Assembly (NCBI GenBank): GCA_040880025.1
Contig: JBBDJD010000019.1
Span: 183,869-247,868 of the forward strand
Reading direction: 5' to 3'
Length of the DNA: 64,000 bases
Source: RCIO01 sp040880025
Lineage (GTDB): Bacteria; Pseudomonadota; Alphaproteobacteria; Rhizobiales; Rhizobiaceae
Shown here piece by piece: positions 40,636 to 48,496 of the stretch (within the stretch, counting starts at the first letter, position 1; every line of letters begins with the position of its first letter). Under the pieces are notes generated by a model. The model did not search any database. It saw only the letters and a list, made by a program, of their open reading frames with translations, and was not told the DNA's origin. The position numbers and the translations under genes are program-made.

Positions 40636-43600
40636 ATGACGCTGCACAATGTCTCCCTCGACGACAAGTTCGATCTGTCCAAGGATCGGGTATTCGTTTC
40701 CGGCGCGCAGGCGATTGTGCGCATGCTGCTGATGCAGCGCGAGCGCGACAGGCTGGCAGGACTGAATACGGCCGGTTTCGTGTCCGGCTACCGCGGTTCG
40801 CCGCTGGGCGGCCTCGACCTGCAGCTGTGGAAGGCGCGCAAGCAGCTCGCGCAGTCCGACATCGTGTTCCAGCCGGGTCTCAACGAGGAGCTTGCCGCAA
40901 CCGCCTGCTGGGGCTCGCAGCAGACCGAACTGCTCGGCGAGGGCAAGCATGACGGGGTGTTTTCCGTCTGGTACGGCAAGGGACCGGGCGTCGACCGCTC
41001 GGGCGATGTCTTTCGCCACGCCAATCTCGCCGGATCGTCGAAACATGGCGGCGTGCTGGCGCTGATGGGCGACGACCATATGGCCGAATCGTCCACCGTG
41101 GCGCATGCGACCGAGTTCCTGTTCGTCGACACGATGGTGCCGATCCTCAATCCCGCGGGGGTGCAGGAACTGATCGATTACGGCCTCTACGGCTATGCGC
41201 TTTCCCGCTTCGCCGGGACCTGGGCCGCGATCAAGTGCGTCAAGGACAACGTCGAATCGACCGCGTCGGTCGATGCCTCGCTCGAGCGCGTGAAGATCGA
41301 ACTGCCCGAATTCGATATGCCGCCGGGCGGGCTGAACATCCGTCATGAGGTCGATCAGCTTGGCCAGGAAGCGCGGCTGCACGAATACAAGCGCGCCGCC
41401 GCATCCGCCTTCATTCGCGCCAACGATCTCAACCGGATCATCTATTCCGGCGGCAGCAACGCCCGCATCGGCATCATCACCGTCGGCAAGTCCTATCTCG
41501 ACACCCGCCAGGCGCTGGACGATCTCGGCATCGGCGAGGAGCGCGCCAGACAGATCGGGCTGCGCCTGTTCAAGGTCGCGGCGCCCTGGCCGCTCGACTA
41601 CCAGCACATAAAGGAATTCTCCGACGGGCTGGAACTCGTCATCGTGGTCGAGGAGAAGCGCTCGCTTCTCGAAGTCCAGATGCGCGAGCATCTCTACGGC
41701 ACCGCCAACCAGCCAACAATCGTTGGCAAGAAGGACGAGCGCGACGACTGGCTGTTTCCGGCCAAGGGCGCTCTCGATCCCAATGAGATCGCCATCGCGC
41801 TGGGCGAGCGCATCCTGAAAACCGTTGGTCAGACCGGCGATCTCGCCGACCGCGTCAGCCGCATGCGCCAGTACCAGGCGATGCTGGCGGAAACACAGGA
41901 TGTCGGTTCGCGCACGCCCTATTTCTGCTCGGGCTGCCCGCACAACTCGTCTACCAAGGTGCCGGAAGGCTCCATCGCCGGCGCCGGCATCGGCTGCCAT
42001 TTCATGGCGATGTGGATGGACCGCTCGACCATCGGCTTCACCGCCATGGGCGGGGAGGGCGCTCAGTGGGTCGGCCAGGCGCCGTTCTCGACGCGCGAGC
42101 ATATCTTCCAGAATCTCGGCGACGGCACCTACAACCACTCAGGCTCGCTGGCGATCCGTTTCGCGATCGCTTCGGGCACCAACATCACCTACAAGATCCT
42201 CTACAACGACGCCGTCGCCATGACCGGCGGCCAGCCGCATGAGGGCGGGCTCACGGTCGACATGATCGCCGACCAGATCCGCGCCGAGGGCGTGAAACGC
42301 ATCGCCGTCGTCAGCGACGAGCCGGAGAAGTACAAGGGCAATATCACCTTTCCCGACGGCGCCACCGTCCACCATCGCGATGACATGGATGCGGTGCAGA
42401 AATCGCTGCGTCAGGAAAAAGGCGTCTCGGTCCTCCTCTACGACCAGACATGCGCGGCCGAGAAACGCCGGCGGCGCAAGCGCGGCACCTTTCCCGACCC
42501 CGACAAGCGCGTCATCATCAATGAGCTGGTGTGCGAGGGTTGCGGCGATTGCGGCGTGAAATCCAACTGCGTTTCCGTCCAGCCGGTCGAGACCGAGTTC
42601 GGCCGCAAGCGGCGCATCGACCAGTCGAGCTGCAACAAGGACTTTTCCTGCGTCAACGGATTCTGCCCGAGCTTCGTCACCGTGCACGGCGCCAAGCTCA
42701 GGAAATCGGACGGCGTTGCCGGCGGTGCCGATCCGCTTGAGGGCGTGCCCGCGCCTGCCGTGTTCGCGCTGGGCGAACAGGGTTGGGCATCCATCATCGA
42801 CGGCATTGGCGGCACGGGCGTCGTCACCATCGGCGCAATCATCGGCATGGCCGCTCATCTGGAAGGCCGGGGCACGGGCATGATCGACATGGCCGGCCTC
42901 GCCCAGAAGGGCGGCGCGGTCTACACCCACATGCGCATCGCGCGCACGCCCGCCGACATCAGCGCCATTCGCGTTTCGGCGGGCAAGGCCGATCTGATCC
43001 TCGGTTGCGACCTGGTCGTGTCGGGTTCGCGCAAGGTGCTGTCGGCGGCGCGCACGGGCGAAACGCTGTTCGTGGCCAACACTGCCGAGGTGATGCCCGG
43101 CGACTTCACCCGTTCGGCCGATTTTTCGCTGCCAAGCGAGCGCATCAAGCGCGCCATCCGCAAGGCGGTTGGTGACGACAGCGCGGTCTTTTTCGACGCC
43201 ACGTCGGCTGCTTCCACGCTGTTCGGCAATTCCATCGGCGCAAACATGTTCATGCTGGGCATCGCCAGCCAGCGCGGCGGCCTGCCGGTAGCGCCCGAAG
43301 CCGTCGAACAGGCGATCGAGCTCAACGGCCAGGCGGTGCAGATGAACATCACCGCCTTCCGCTGGGGTCGCCGCGCGGCGCATGATCCGGCCTATGTCCG
43401 TTCGCTCGTCGGCAGCGCGGACCATGCCGGGGCGCCGAAGGCGCAGACGCTGGACGAGATCGTCGAAAAGCGCGCCGCCTTCCTCGCCGCCTACCAGGAT
43501 GTCGCCTATGCGAACCGTTACCGGTCGGGCGTTGCAGCGGTCAGAAAGGCCGAGGAGAAGGCTCTACCCGGCTCGACCGTGGTCAGCGACGCGGCTGCGC

Positions 43601-44109
43601 GCGGCCTGTTCAAGCTCATGGCGATCAAGGACGAATACGAGGTTGCGCGGCTCTACACCGACGGCTCGTTCGAAAAGCAGATCAAGGCTGAGTTCGCTGG
43701 CTACGACCGGCTCGAATTCCACCTCGCCCCACCGATCCTTGGCCGCAAGGATGCCGACGGACACCCGCGCAAATCGCGCTTCGGCCCGTGGATGATGACC
43801 GGTTTCCGCCTGCTGGCGCAACTGAAGGGCCTGCGTGGCACGGTGTTTGACGTTTTCGGTCATTCCGCCGAGCGGCGCATGGAGCGACGGCTCCTCGCGG
43901 ATTACGAGAGCGATCTCGCCATGATCGCCGAGGAGCTTGCGCCGGAGCGGATCGAGGCCGCCGCGGCGCTTGCCTCAATCCCGCAGCTTGTTCGCGGCTA
44001 CGGCCACATAAAGGCCGCCAGCGCCGCAAGGGCCGGCGAGGAGCGCGAGCGGCTCGTCGGGCGGTTCCGCGGAGCTTCCGTCGAGCCCGAACTGGAAGCC
44101 GCCGAATAG
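40636..44109 (+). CDS. Fused indolepyruvate ferredoxin oxidoreductase (IorA-IorB type)
   Basis: A 1157-residue protein that oxidatively decarboxylates aryl-pyruvates (from aromatic amino acids) to acyl-CoA with ferredoxin. Order: N-terminal pyrimidine domain (about 1-200, with GYRGSPLGGLD), the TPP domain with GDGTYNHSGSLAIRFAIASG (about residues 495-515), a cysteine-rich iron-sulfur region with CEGCGDC (633-639), then C645 and C-x-N-x-F-C (in SCNKDFSCVNGFCPS), and a C-terminal gamma (IorB-like) domain starting near GIGGTGVVTIGAIIG. Fusion of the two archaeal-type subunits and loss of a separate ferredoxin domain is common in proteobacteria. I start at the ATG of MTLHNVSL. Confidence 0.92.
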   Translation: MTLHNVSLDDKFDLSKDRVFVSGAQAIVRMLLMQRERDRLAGLNTAGFVSGYRGSPLGGLDLQLWKARKQLAQSDIVFQPGLNEELAATACWGSQQTELLGEGKHDGVFSVWYGKGPGVDRSGDVFRHANLAGSSKHGGVLALMGDDHMAESSTVAHATEFLFVDTMVPILNPAGVQELIDYGLYGYALSRFAGTWAAIKCVKDNVESTASVDASLERVKIELPEFDMPPGGLNIRHEVDQLGQEARLHEYKRAAASAFIRANDLNRIIYSGGSNARIGIITVGKSYLDTRQALDDLGIGEERARQIGLRLFKVAAPWPLDYQHIKEFSDGLELVIVVEEKRSLLEVQMREHLYGTANQPTIVGKKDERDDWLFPAKGALDPNEIAIALGERILKTVGQTGDLADRVSRMRQYQAMLAETQDVGSRTPYFCSGCPHNSSTKVPEGSIAGAGIGCHFMAMWMDRSTIGFTAMGGEGAQWVGQAPFSTREHIFQNLGDGTYNHSGSLAIRFAIASGTNITYKILYNDAVAMTGGQPHEGGLTVDMIADQIRAEGVKRIAVVSDEPEKYKGNITFPDGATVHHRDDMDAVQKSLRQEKGVSVLLYDQTCAAEKRRRRKRGTFPDPDKRVIINELVCEGCGDCGVKSNCVSVQPVETEFGRKRRIDQSSCNKDFSCVNGFCPSFVTVHGAKLRKSDGVAGGADPLEGVPAPAVFALGEQGWASIIDGIGGTGVVTIGAIIGMAAHLEGRGTGMIDMAGLAQKGGAVYTHMRIARTPADISAIRVSAGKADLILGCDLVVSGSRKVLSAARTGETLFVANTAEVMPGDFTRSADFSLPSERIKRAIRKAVGDDSAVFFDATSAASTLFGNSIGANMFMLGIASQRGGLPVAPEAVEQAIELNGQAVQMNITAFRWGRRAAHDPAYVRSLVGSADHAGAPKAQTLDEIVEKRAAFLAAYQDVAYANRYRSGVAAVRKAEEKALPGSTVVSDAAARGLFKLMAIKDEYEVARLYTDGSFEKQIKAEFAGYDRLEFHLAPPILGRKDADGHPRKSRFGPWMMTGFRLLAQLKGLRGTVFDVFGHSAERRMERRLLADYESDLAMIAEELAPERIEAAAALASIPQLVRGYGHIKAASAARAGEERERLVGRFRGASVEPELEAAE

Positions 44110-44163
44110 CCGCCAGCGTGCCTGAAGGGCCCGATTTTTCGTAAGTTCTTTCTTAAGCCGATT

Positions 44164-46539
44164 GTGACAATGCTACTGGCCGCAACCGGGTGGCCCAGCG
44201 TGAAGAACAGCAAGACCGCAATACCTGACGACGTTTACGTCGAGTTTGTCCGCTCGTTGTTCAACAGTGTGCATACGGTGCTTGCCGGCGCGCTGATTCA
44301 CGCCCTGATCGCATCCCTTGCCTATTGGGACACCGGCGACCCGATCTACGGCGGACTTGCTGGCGTGCTCATGACGATCGGGCTGTGGCGCTACGCCGGA
44401 ATGCTGAAATTCAAGCGTTCGGGCAACGTAACCACCCGCGCCGAGGCCGAAAGCTGGGAGCATGACTATATCCTGCGCGGCAGCATCCAGGCATTCACGC
44501 TTGGCGTCTTTTGCTTCGTGGGCATCTACTTCTACGCGGGCTCGTTCGCCGCCATCGCGGCGCTCTCGGTGACGCTCGGATCCATTCCGACGGTGGTCGG
44601 CCGCAACTACGGCTCTTCGCGGATGGTCGCGATATTCGGCATCTGCTTCGTGGCGCCGATCGGGCTCGGCTTCGTCATGCAGGGCCAGCCGCCCTACGTC
44701 ATCCTCGGCATCCTGATCTTCCCTTTCTACCTGATCATCAGGGGGACGGCGGACCAGGTGCGCGAGGTGCTGTTTTCGGCGGTCATTGGCCACCGCCAGG
44801 CCCGCAAGCTGGCGCTGCGCTTCGACCGCGCGCTCAACACGATGTCGCACGGGCTGATCATGCTCAGTCCCGAGGGGCGGGTCATCGTCGCCAATTCCGA
44901 AGCAGCCAGGGTGCTCGGGGTCGAAGATCCTGACCGCCTGCTCAATCGGTCCCTGCGCGCCATATTGATGCGCGGCGTCGCCGGCGGAATGCTGTCACCC
45001 CGCGACAGCCGTTATATTGAAACCCAGCTCACGCGGGCGCTGGGCGAAGGCCGTGACCGCAAGCTGCAGATTCGCACCGGGGATGACCGTCATTTCGAAC
45101 TGTCGGCGCGTTCGGGCAATGACGAGCTAGGCGTCGTTACCTTCGAGGAAATCACCGCGCGCGTCGAGGCGGAAGAGCGTATCCGCCACATGGCGCGCTA
45201 CGATTCGCTGACCGACCTGCCCAATCGCGCCTATTTCCACGAACTCGTCGCCGAACATGTTGCAGGCGGCGATCCGGAGCGCCAATGCGCGCTGGCGGTG
45301 TTCGATCTGGACGACTTCAAGAACATCAATGATACGCTCGGGCATCCGGTTGGCGACGGGCTGATTCTCGCGGTAGCCGAAAAGCTGGCCGTAATCGCGT
45401 CCGACGATGTCACGGTCAGCCGTTTCGGCGGCGACGAATTCATGCTGTTTTTCAATTCGGTCGGCAGCGAGGAAGAGCTTAGCGTCCAGCTCGACAGGGT
45501 ATTCAATGATCTCAGCGGCTATGTGGACGTGTCCGGCCATGCGCTGCGTGTCCAGGTAAGCGCCGGCGCGGTGATTTCAACGGTCAGCGCCACCGACGTC
45601 GACGACATGATCGTGAAGGCCGATCTGGCGCTCTACAAGGCCAAGGAAGCGGGCAAGAACGGCTGGCGGCTGTTCGAGGCGAAGATGAATGCCGCGTTCC
45701 GCAACCGCCAGATGCTGAAATCGGATCTGCGCAGCGCCGTGGAGGCGCGCGGTTTGCGCGTCGTCTACCAACCCATCGTGTCGATGGACACGATGGGTAT
45801 CGCGAGCTGCGAAGCTCTGTGCCGATGGGATCATCCGGAGCTCGGCCCGGTTTCGCCCGCCGTCTTCATTCCGCTTGCGGAAGAGATGGGCATCATTTCC
45901 GACATTAGCGAGCTGGTGCTGGATCGGGCCACCAGCGAATGCGTGAAGTGGCCCGACGACATCTGCGTGTCGGTGAACCTGTCGGCCAAGGACTTCCACA
46001 GCCGTGATGTGGTCGAGATGGTGGCCGCCGCGCTGGAGCGCTCGGGGCTGGCGCCGCACCGCCTCGAAGTCGAAGTCACCGAGACGGCGCTGCTGGACGA
46101 CAAGTCGTCGACCGGCAATTTCCTATCCGAGATCAAGTCGCTTGGCGTTCACATCGCGCTGGACGATTTCGGGACCGGATATTCGAGCCTGAGTTACCTG
46201 CACACGCTGCCGCTCGACAAGATCAAGATCGATCGCAGCTTCCTGCTCGACATCACCCACAACGCCCGTTCTCTGGAACTGTTGAAGGGCGTGGTCGACC
46301 TGTCGCGCGGCATCGGCCTGCTGGTGACGATGGAGGGCGTCGAAACGTTCGAGCAGCTGAATATTCTGTCGCAGGTCGTCAAGCCCGACCTCCTGCAGGG
46401 TTTCCTGTTCGGCTCGGCGCTTACGGCGTCGGGCATCGAGACAATCGCGCACCATGCCTGGCCGTCGGTGGAGGAACTCCGTAAGGGCAAGCCTGCAGCC
46501 CTTGGCGCCCCTGGGCATCTCACAGCGGTCAAGATCTAA
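44164..46539 (+). CDS. Membrane-bound diguanylate cyclase/phosphodiesterase (GGDEF-EAL)
   Basis: A protein of 791 residues. About six transmembrane helices span residues 28-190, then a PAS-like segment (about 225-335), then GGDEF at 422-426 in RFGGDEFM, then EAL at 550-552 in SCEALCRWD. All the usual EAL catalytic residues are present (ETALLDD, LDDFGTGYSSL, KIKIDRSF, MEGVET, QGFLFG), so the phosphodiesterase should be active. The GGDEF motif is intact, but no RxxD inhibitory site precedes it. It could make or break cyclic-di-GMP. The start is the GTG at 44164 or the GTG at 44200; both are in frame. It is adjacent to a gene behind a CtrA-like site. Confidence 0.92.
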   Translation: MTMLLAATGWPSVKNSKTAIPDDVYVEFVRSLFNSVHTVLAGALIHALIASLAYWDTGDPIYGGLAGVLMTIGLWRYAGMLKFKRSGNVTTRAEAESWEHDYILRGSIQAFTLGVFCFVGIYFYAGSFAAIAALSVTLGSIPTVVGRNYGSSRMVAIFGICFVAPIGLGFVMQGQPPYVILGILIFPFYLIIRGTADQVREVLFSAVIGHRQARKLALRFDRALNTMSHGLIMLSPEGRVIVANSEAARVLGVEDPDRLLNRSLRAILMRGVAGGMLSPRDSRYIETQLTRALGEGRDRKLQIRTGDDRHFELSARSGNDELGVVTFEEITARVEAEERIRHMARYDSLTDLPNRAYFHELVAEHVAGGDPERQCALAVFDLDDFKNINDTLGHPVGDGLILAVAEKLAVIASDDVTVSRFGGDEFMLFFNSVGSEEELSVQLDRVFNDLSGYVDVSGHALRVQVSAGAVISTVSATDVDDMIVKADLALYKAKEAGKNGWRLFEAKMNAAFRNRQMLKSDLRSAVEARGLRVVYQPIVSMDTMGIASCEALCRWDHPELGPVSPAVFIPLAEEMGIISDISELVLDRATSECVKWPDDICVSVNLSAKDFHSRDVVEMVAAALERSGLAPHRLEVEVTETALLDDKSSTGNFLSEIKSLGVHIALDDFGTGYSSLSYLHTLPLDKIKIDRSFLLDITHNARSLELLKGVVDLSRGIGLLVTMEGVETFEQLNILSQVVKPDLLQGFLFGSALTASGIETIAHHAWPSVEELRKGKPAALGAPGHLTAVKI

Positions 46540-46612
46540 CCATACGCGAACTTGTTCCCGCGAATCGAAATTCCGCAGGAGAAGGACGCGATATCGCGCA
46601 TTGCTGTTAAGG

Positions 46613-46627
46613 TTAACGGGAACTTAA
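46613..46627 (+). promoter_or_regulatory. Candidate CtrA-binding site upstream of the FeeM-like gene
   Basis: TTAA-CGGGAAC-TTAA fits the TTAA-N7-TTAA(C) site of the cell-cycle regulator CtrA. A third TTAA lies just before it (46607-46610), and a partial second site, TTAA-N7-TAAA, follows at 46662-46676. The region is AT-rich compared with its surroundings and ends 36 bases before the gene. Confidence 0.5.
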
Positions 46628-46712
46628 AGAATTTTCATAGATTTTTCGTTTCTTTGTATTGTTAATCTCTCGTAAACTGTCTTTTGTAGAGGCGGTTACG
46701 AGGTGAGTTCCA

Positions 46713-47480
46713 ATGGGTATGCGTGTGCTTCCGCATGAAAAGGCGGAGAAGCCAGCCAACAACGGCGAAATGTCGGCTTTTGCCCGTCATGTTTCCGAAT
46801 TGCTTGAGCATGTCGAATACAGGCGCTGCGAAAGCGGCGAGGACCTGGAAGACATTTACCGCCTTCGCTACGATGCCTATCTGGCGGTTGGCATGATCCG
46901 GCCCAACGCGTCTCACAAGATCATCGACGAATTCGACGAGTCGCCGAGCGCCTACCGATTCGGCGTCTATTACGACGGCCATCTGGTGAGTACGCTGAGA
47001 CTGCACCACGTCACCGCCGAATTCCCGGACTCACCCAGCGTCAAGGTTTTCAAGGACGTGCTCATGCCGCGCCTGCAGGCTGGCGAGACGTTCGTGGATC
47101 CAAGCCGCTTCGCAGCCAACGCGGAGTGGGCGGCGTCGCTTCGCGTGCTGCCCTACATTACGCTGCGGCTGGCCCAGGTGGCGTGCCGCTATTTCAAGCC
47201 GACGGCATGCCTGACGGCGATCAAGGAGGAACACTCGGCGTTCTACACCCGCACCCTCTACGCCGAGCCGATTACCGAGGCGCGCACCTATCCGGGCCTG
47301 ACGACGCCCGTACTCCTCTATCAGTCGCCCTATCCCGACGCGCCGGACAAGGTTGCGGCGCGGTTCCCGTTCTTCGAATCCACGCCGATGGAGCAGCGGA
47401 TGCTGTTCGAGCGGCGCGAGGGAGAACTGGCGCCGCTGACGATCCTGCCCACGGCCAAATATCTGAAGGCAGCTGCCTGA
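46713..47480 (+). CDS. FeeM-like N-acyl amino acid synthase (GNAT/LuxI fold)
   Basis: A 255-residue protein with the fold typical of N-acyl amino acid synthases and LuxI-type autoinducer synthases. It has IYRLRYDAYLAVGMI (about residues 47-61), FDESPSAYRFGVYYDGHLVSTLRLH (the central strands), VDPSRFAAN and a long helix with ITLRLAQVACRYFKPTACLTAIKEEHSAFY. FeeM makes long-chain N-acyl tyrosines from acyl-ACP. The product here is unknown, so it could be a signal or a lipid intermediate. It has a GAGGTGA ribosome-binding site. A Crp/Fnr gene and an acyl-CoA ligase follow. Confidence 0.8.
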   Translation: MGMRVLPHEKAEKPANNGEMSAFARHVSELLEHVEYRRCESGEDLEDIYRLRYDAYLAVGMIRPNASHKIIDEFDESPSAYRFGVYYDGHLVSTLRLHHVTAEFPDSPSVKVFKDVLMPRLQAGETFVDPSRFAANAEWAASLRVLPYITLRLAQVACRYFKPTACLTAIKEEHSAFYTRTLYAEPITEARTYPGLTTPVLLYQSPYPDAPDKVAARFPFFESTPMEQRMLFERREGELAPLTILPTAKYLKAAA

Positions 47481-47579
47481 CCCGTCGGGTGGACGGCGCC
47501 CTTCCTTGCCACACGCGATTCGCGCGTCCATAAGCGGTGCAAGCGGCATTCGGGCCGCGCCGCGAGGGTCAATCGGATC

Positions 47580-48257
47580 ATGAAAGGCTCCAGAGACGAT
47601 GTCGTTCGCGCGGCCGTCTGGGCCGCCGAACTCACCGAAGACGAGCTGGAGCGCGCCTGCCGCGGCATGGTGGAGCGCAGCTTCGACAAGGGCGGTTATA
47701 TCTGCCACCGCGGCGACCGGCTGGATTACTGGACCGGCGTCGCATCAGGCCTCGTCAAGATCAGCACGATCTCGCGCACCGGCAAGGCGATGACATTCGC
47801 CGGGGTCGGCGATGGCGGCTGGTTTGGCGAGGGCTCGCTGATCAAGGACGAGGCGCGGCAATACGATCTGGTCGCCATCCGCGACACGCGGCTGGCCATG
47901 ATGCCGCGTTCGGCCTTCATGTGGCTGTTCGAAAACAGCACCGGCTTCAACCGGTTCCTCGTGCGTCAGCTCAACGAACGCATGGGCCAGTTCATCGCCA
48001 CGATCGAACAGGACCGCATCCTGGGTCCGAAGGAGCGCGTCGCGCGCAATCTCGGCTGGCTGTTCAACCGGGTACTCTATCCGGGAACGCGTGATGCGAT
48101 CGAGATCACGCAGGAGGAGCTGGCGCTGCTTGCCGGGGTCTCGCGGCCGATGGTCAACAGAGCTCTTCAGGAGCTTGAAGCCGACGGTCTGCTGAGGCTC
48201 GATCGCGGTGTCATCACCGTTTTCGATCGCGAAAGGCTCGCACGCTACGAAGCGTGA
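47580..48257 (+). CDS. Crp/Fnr-family transcriptional regulator
   Basis: A 225-residue regulator with a cyclic-nucleotide-binding fold (SFDKGGYICHRGDRLDYWTGVASGLVKIS, GGWFGEGSLIK) and a C-terminal winged helix (ITQEELALLAGVSRPMVNRALQELEADGLLRLDRG, about residues 172-206). The four N-terminal cysteines of Fnr are missing, so it is not an oxygen sensor of that type; the cNMP-binding PBC arginine/serine also do not match Crp closely. The ligand is unknown. It lies between the FeeM-like gene and the acyl-CoA ligase gene and may control one of them. Confidence 0.9.
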   Translation: MKGSRDDVVRAAVWAAELTEDELERACRGMVERSFDKGGYICHRGDRLDYWTGVASGLVKISTISRTGKAMTFAGVGDGGWFGEGSLIKDEARQYDLVAIRDTRLAMMPRSAFMWLFENSTGFNRFLVRQLNERMGQFIATIEQDRILGPKERVARNLGWLFNRVLYPGTRDAIEITQEELALLAGVSRPMVNRALQELEADGLLRLDRGVITVFDRERLARYEA

Positions 48258-48400
48258 CCTGGACGCAGGGCCAAGAGGGAAGCGGCGTCGGGCCGAACGT
48301 CACCGACTGCAAGCAGCCGAGTGCACCGGCACAAACACCAACGCCCATTTAAAAGACAATCTGGCCTGCTGTCTGTCAAGCGCCGAGTTGAACAACGCCT

Positions 48401-48431
48401 CGTTTCGTGGAAACGTGGCGCCAACGAAACG
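48401..48431. promoter_or_regulatory. Operator-like repeats before the acyl-CoA ligase gene
   Basis: CGTTTC-GTG-GAAACG (48401-48415) is a perfect 15-base palindrome, and another GAAACG copy lies at 48426-48431. The first CGTTTCGT also pairs with the last ACGAAACG over 8 bp. They are about 65-95 bases before the start codon, in the usual operator range. The GTTTC/GAAAC pattern resembles that bound by some TetR-type fatty-acid regulators such as PsrA, but this is only a look-alike. Confidence 0.45.
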
Positions 48432-48496
48432 TCCTCCGGGTAACGGGGGTAAGAAGACGGGATTTGCGGACCATGGTCCGCGGGAGGAACCAGGCA

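Noticed and set aside
40621..43425. Two long minus-strand frames (505 and 428 codons) opposite the indolepyruvate oxidoreductase gene
   Set aside because: The plus-strand protein has all expected cofactor motifs over the whole length; the antisense frames have none.
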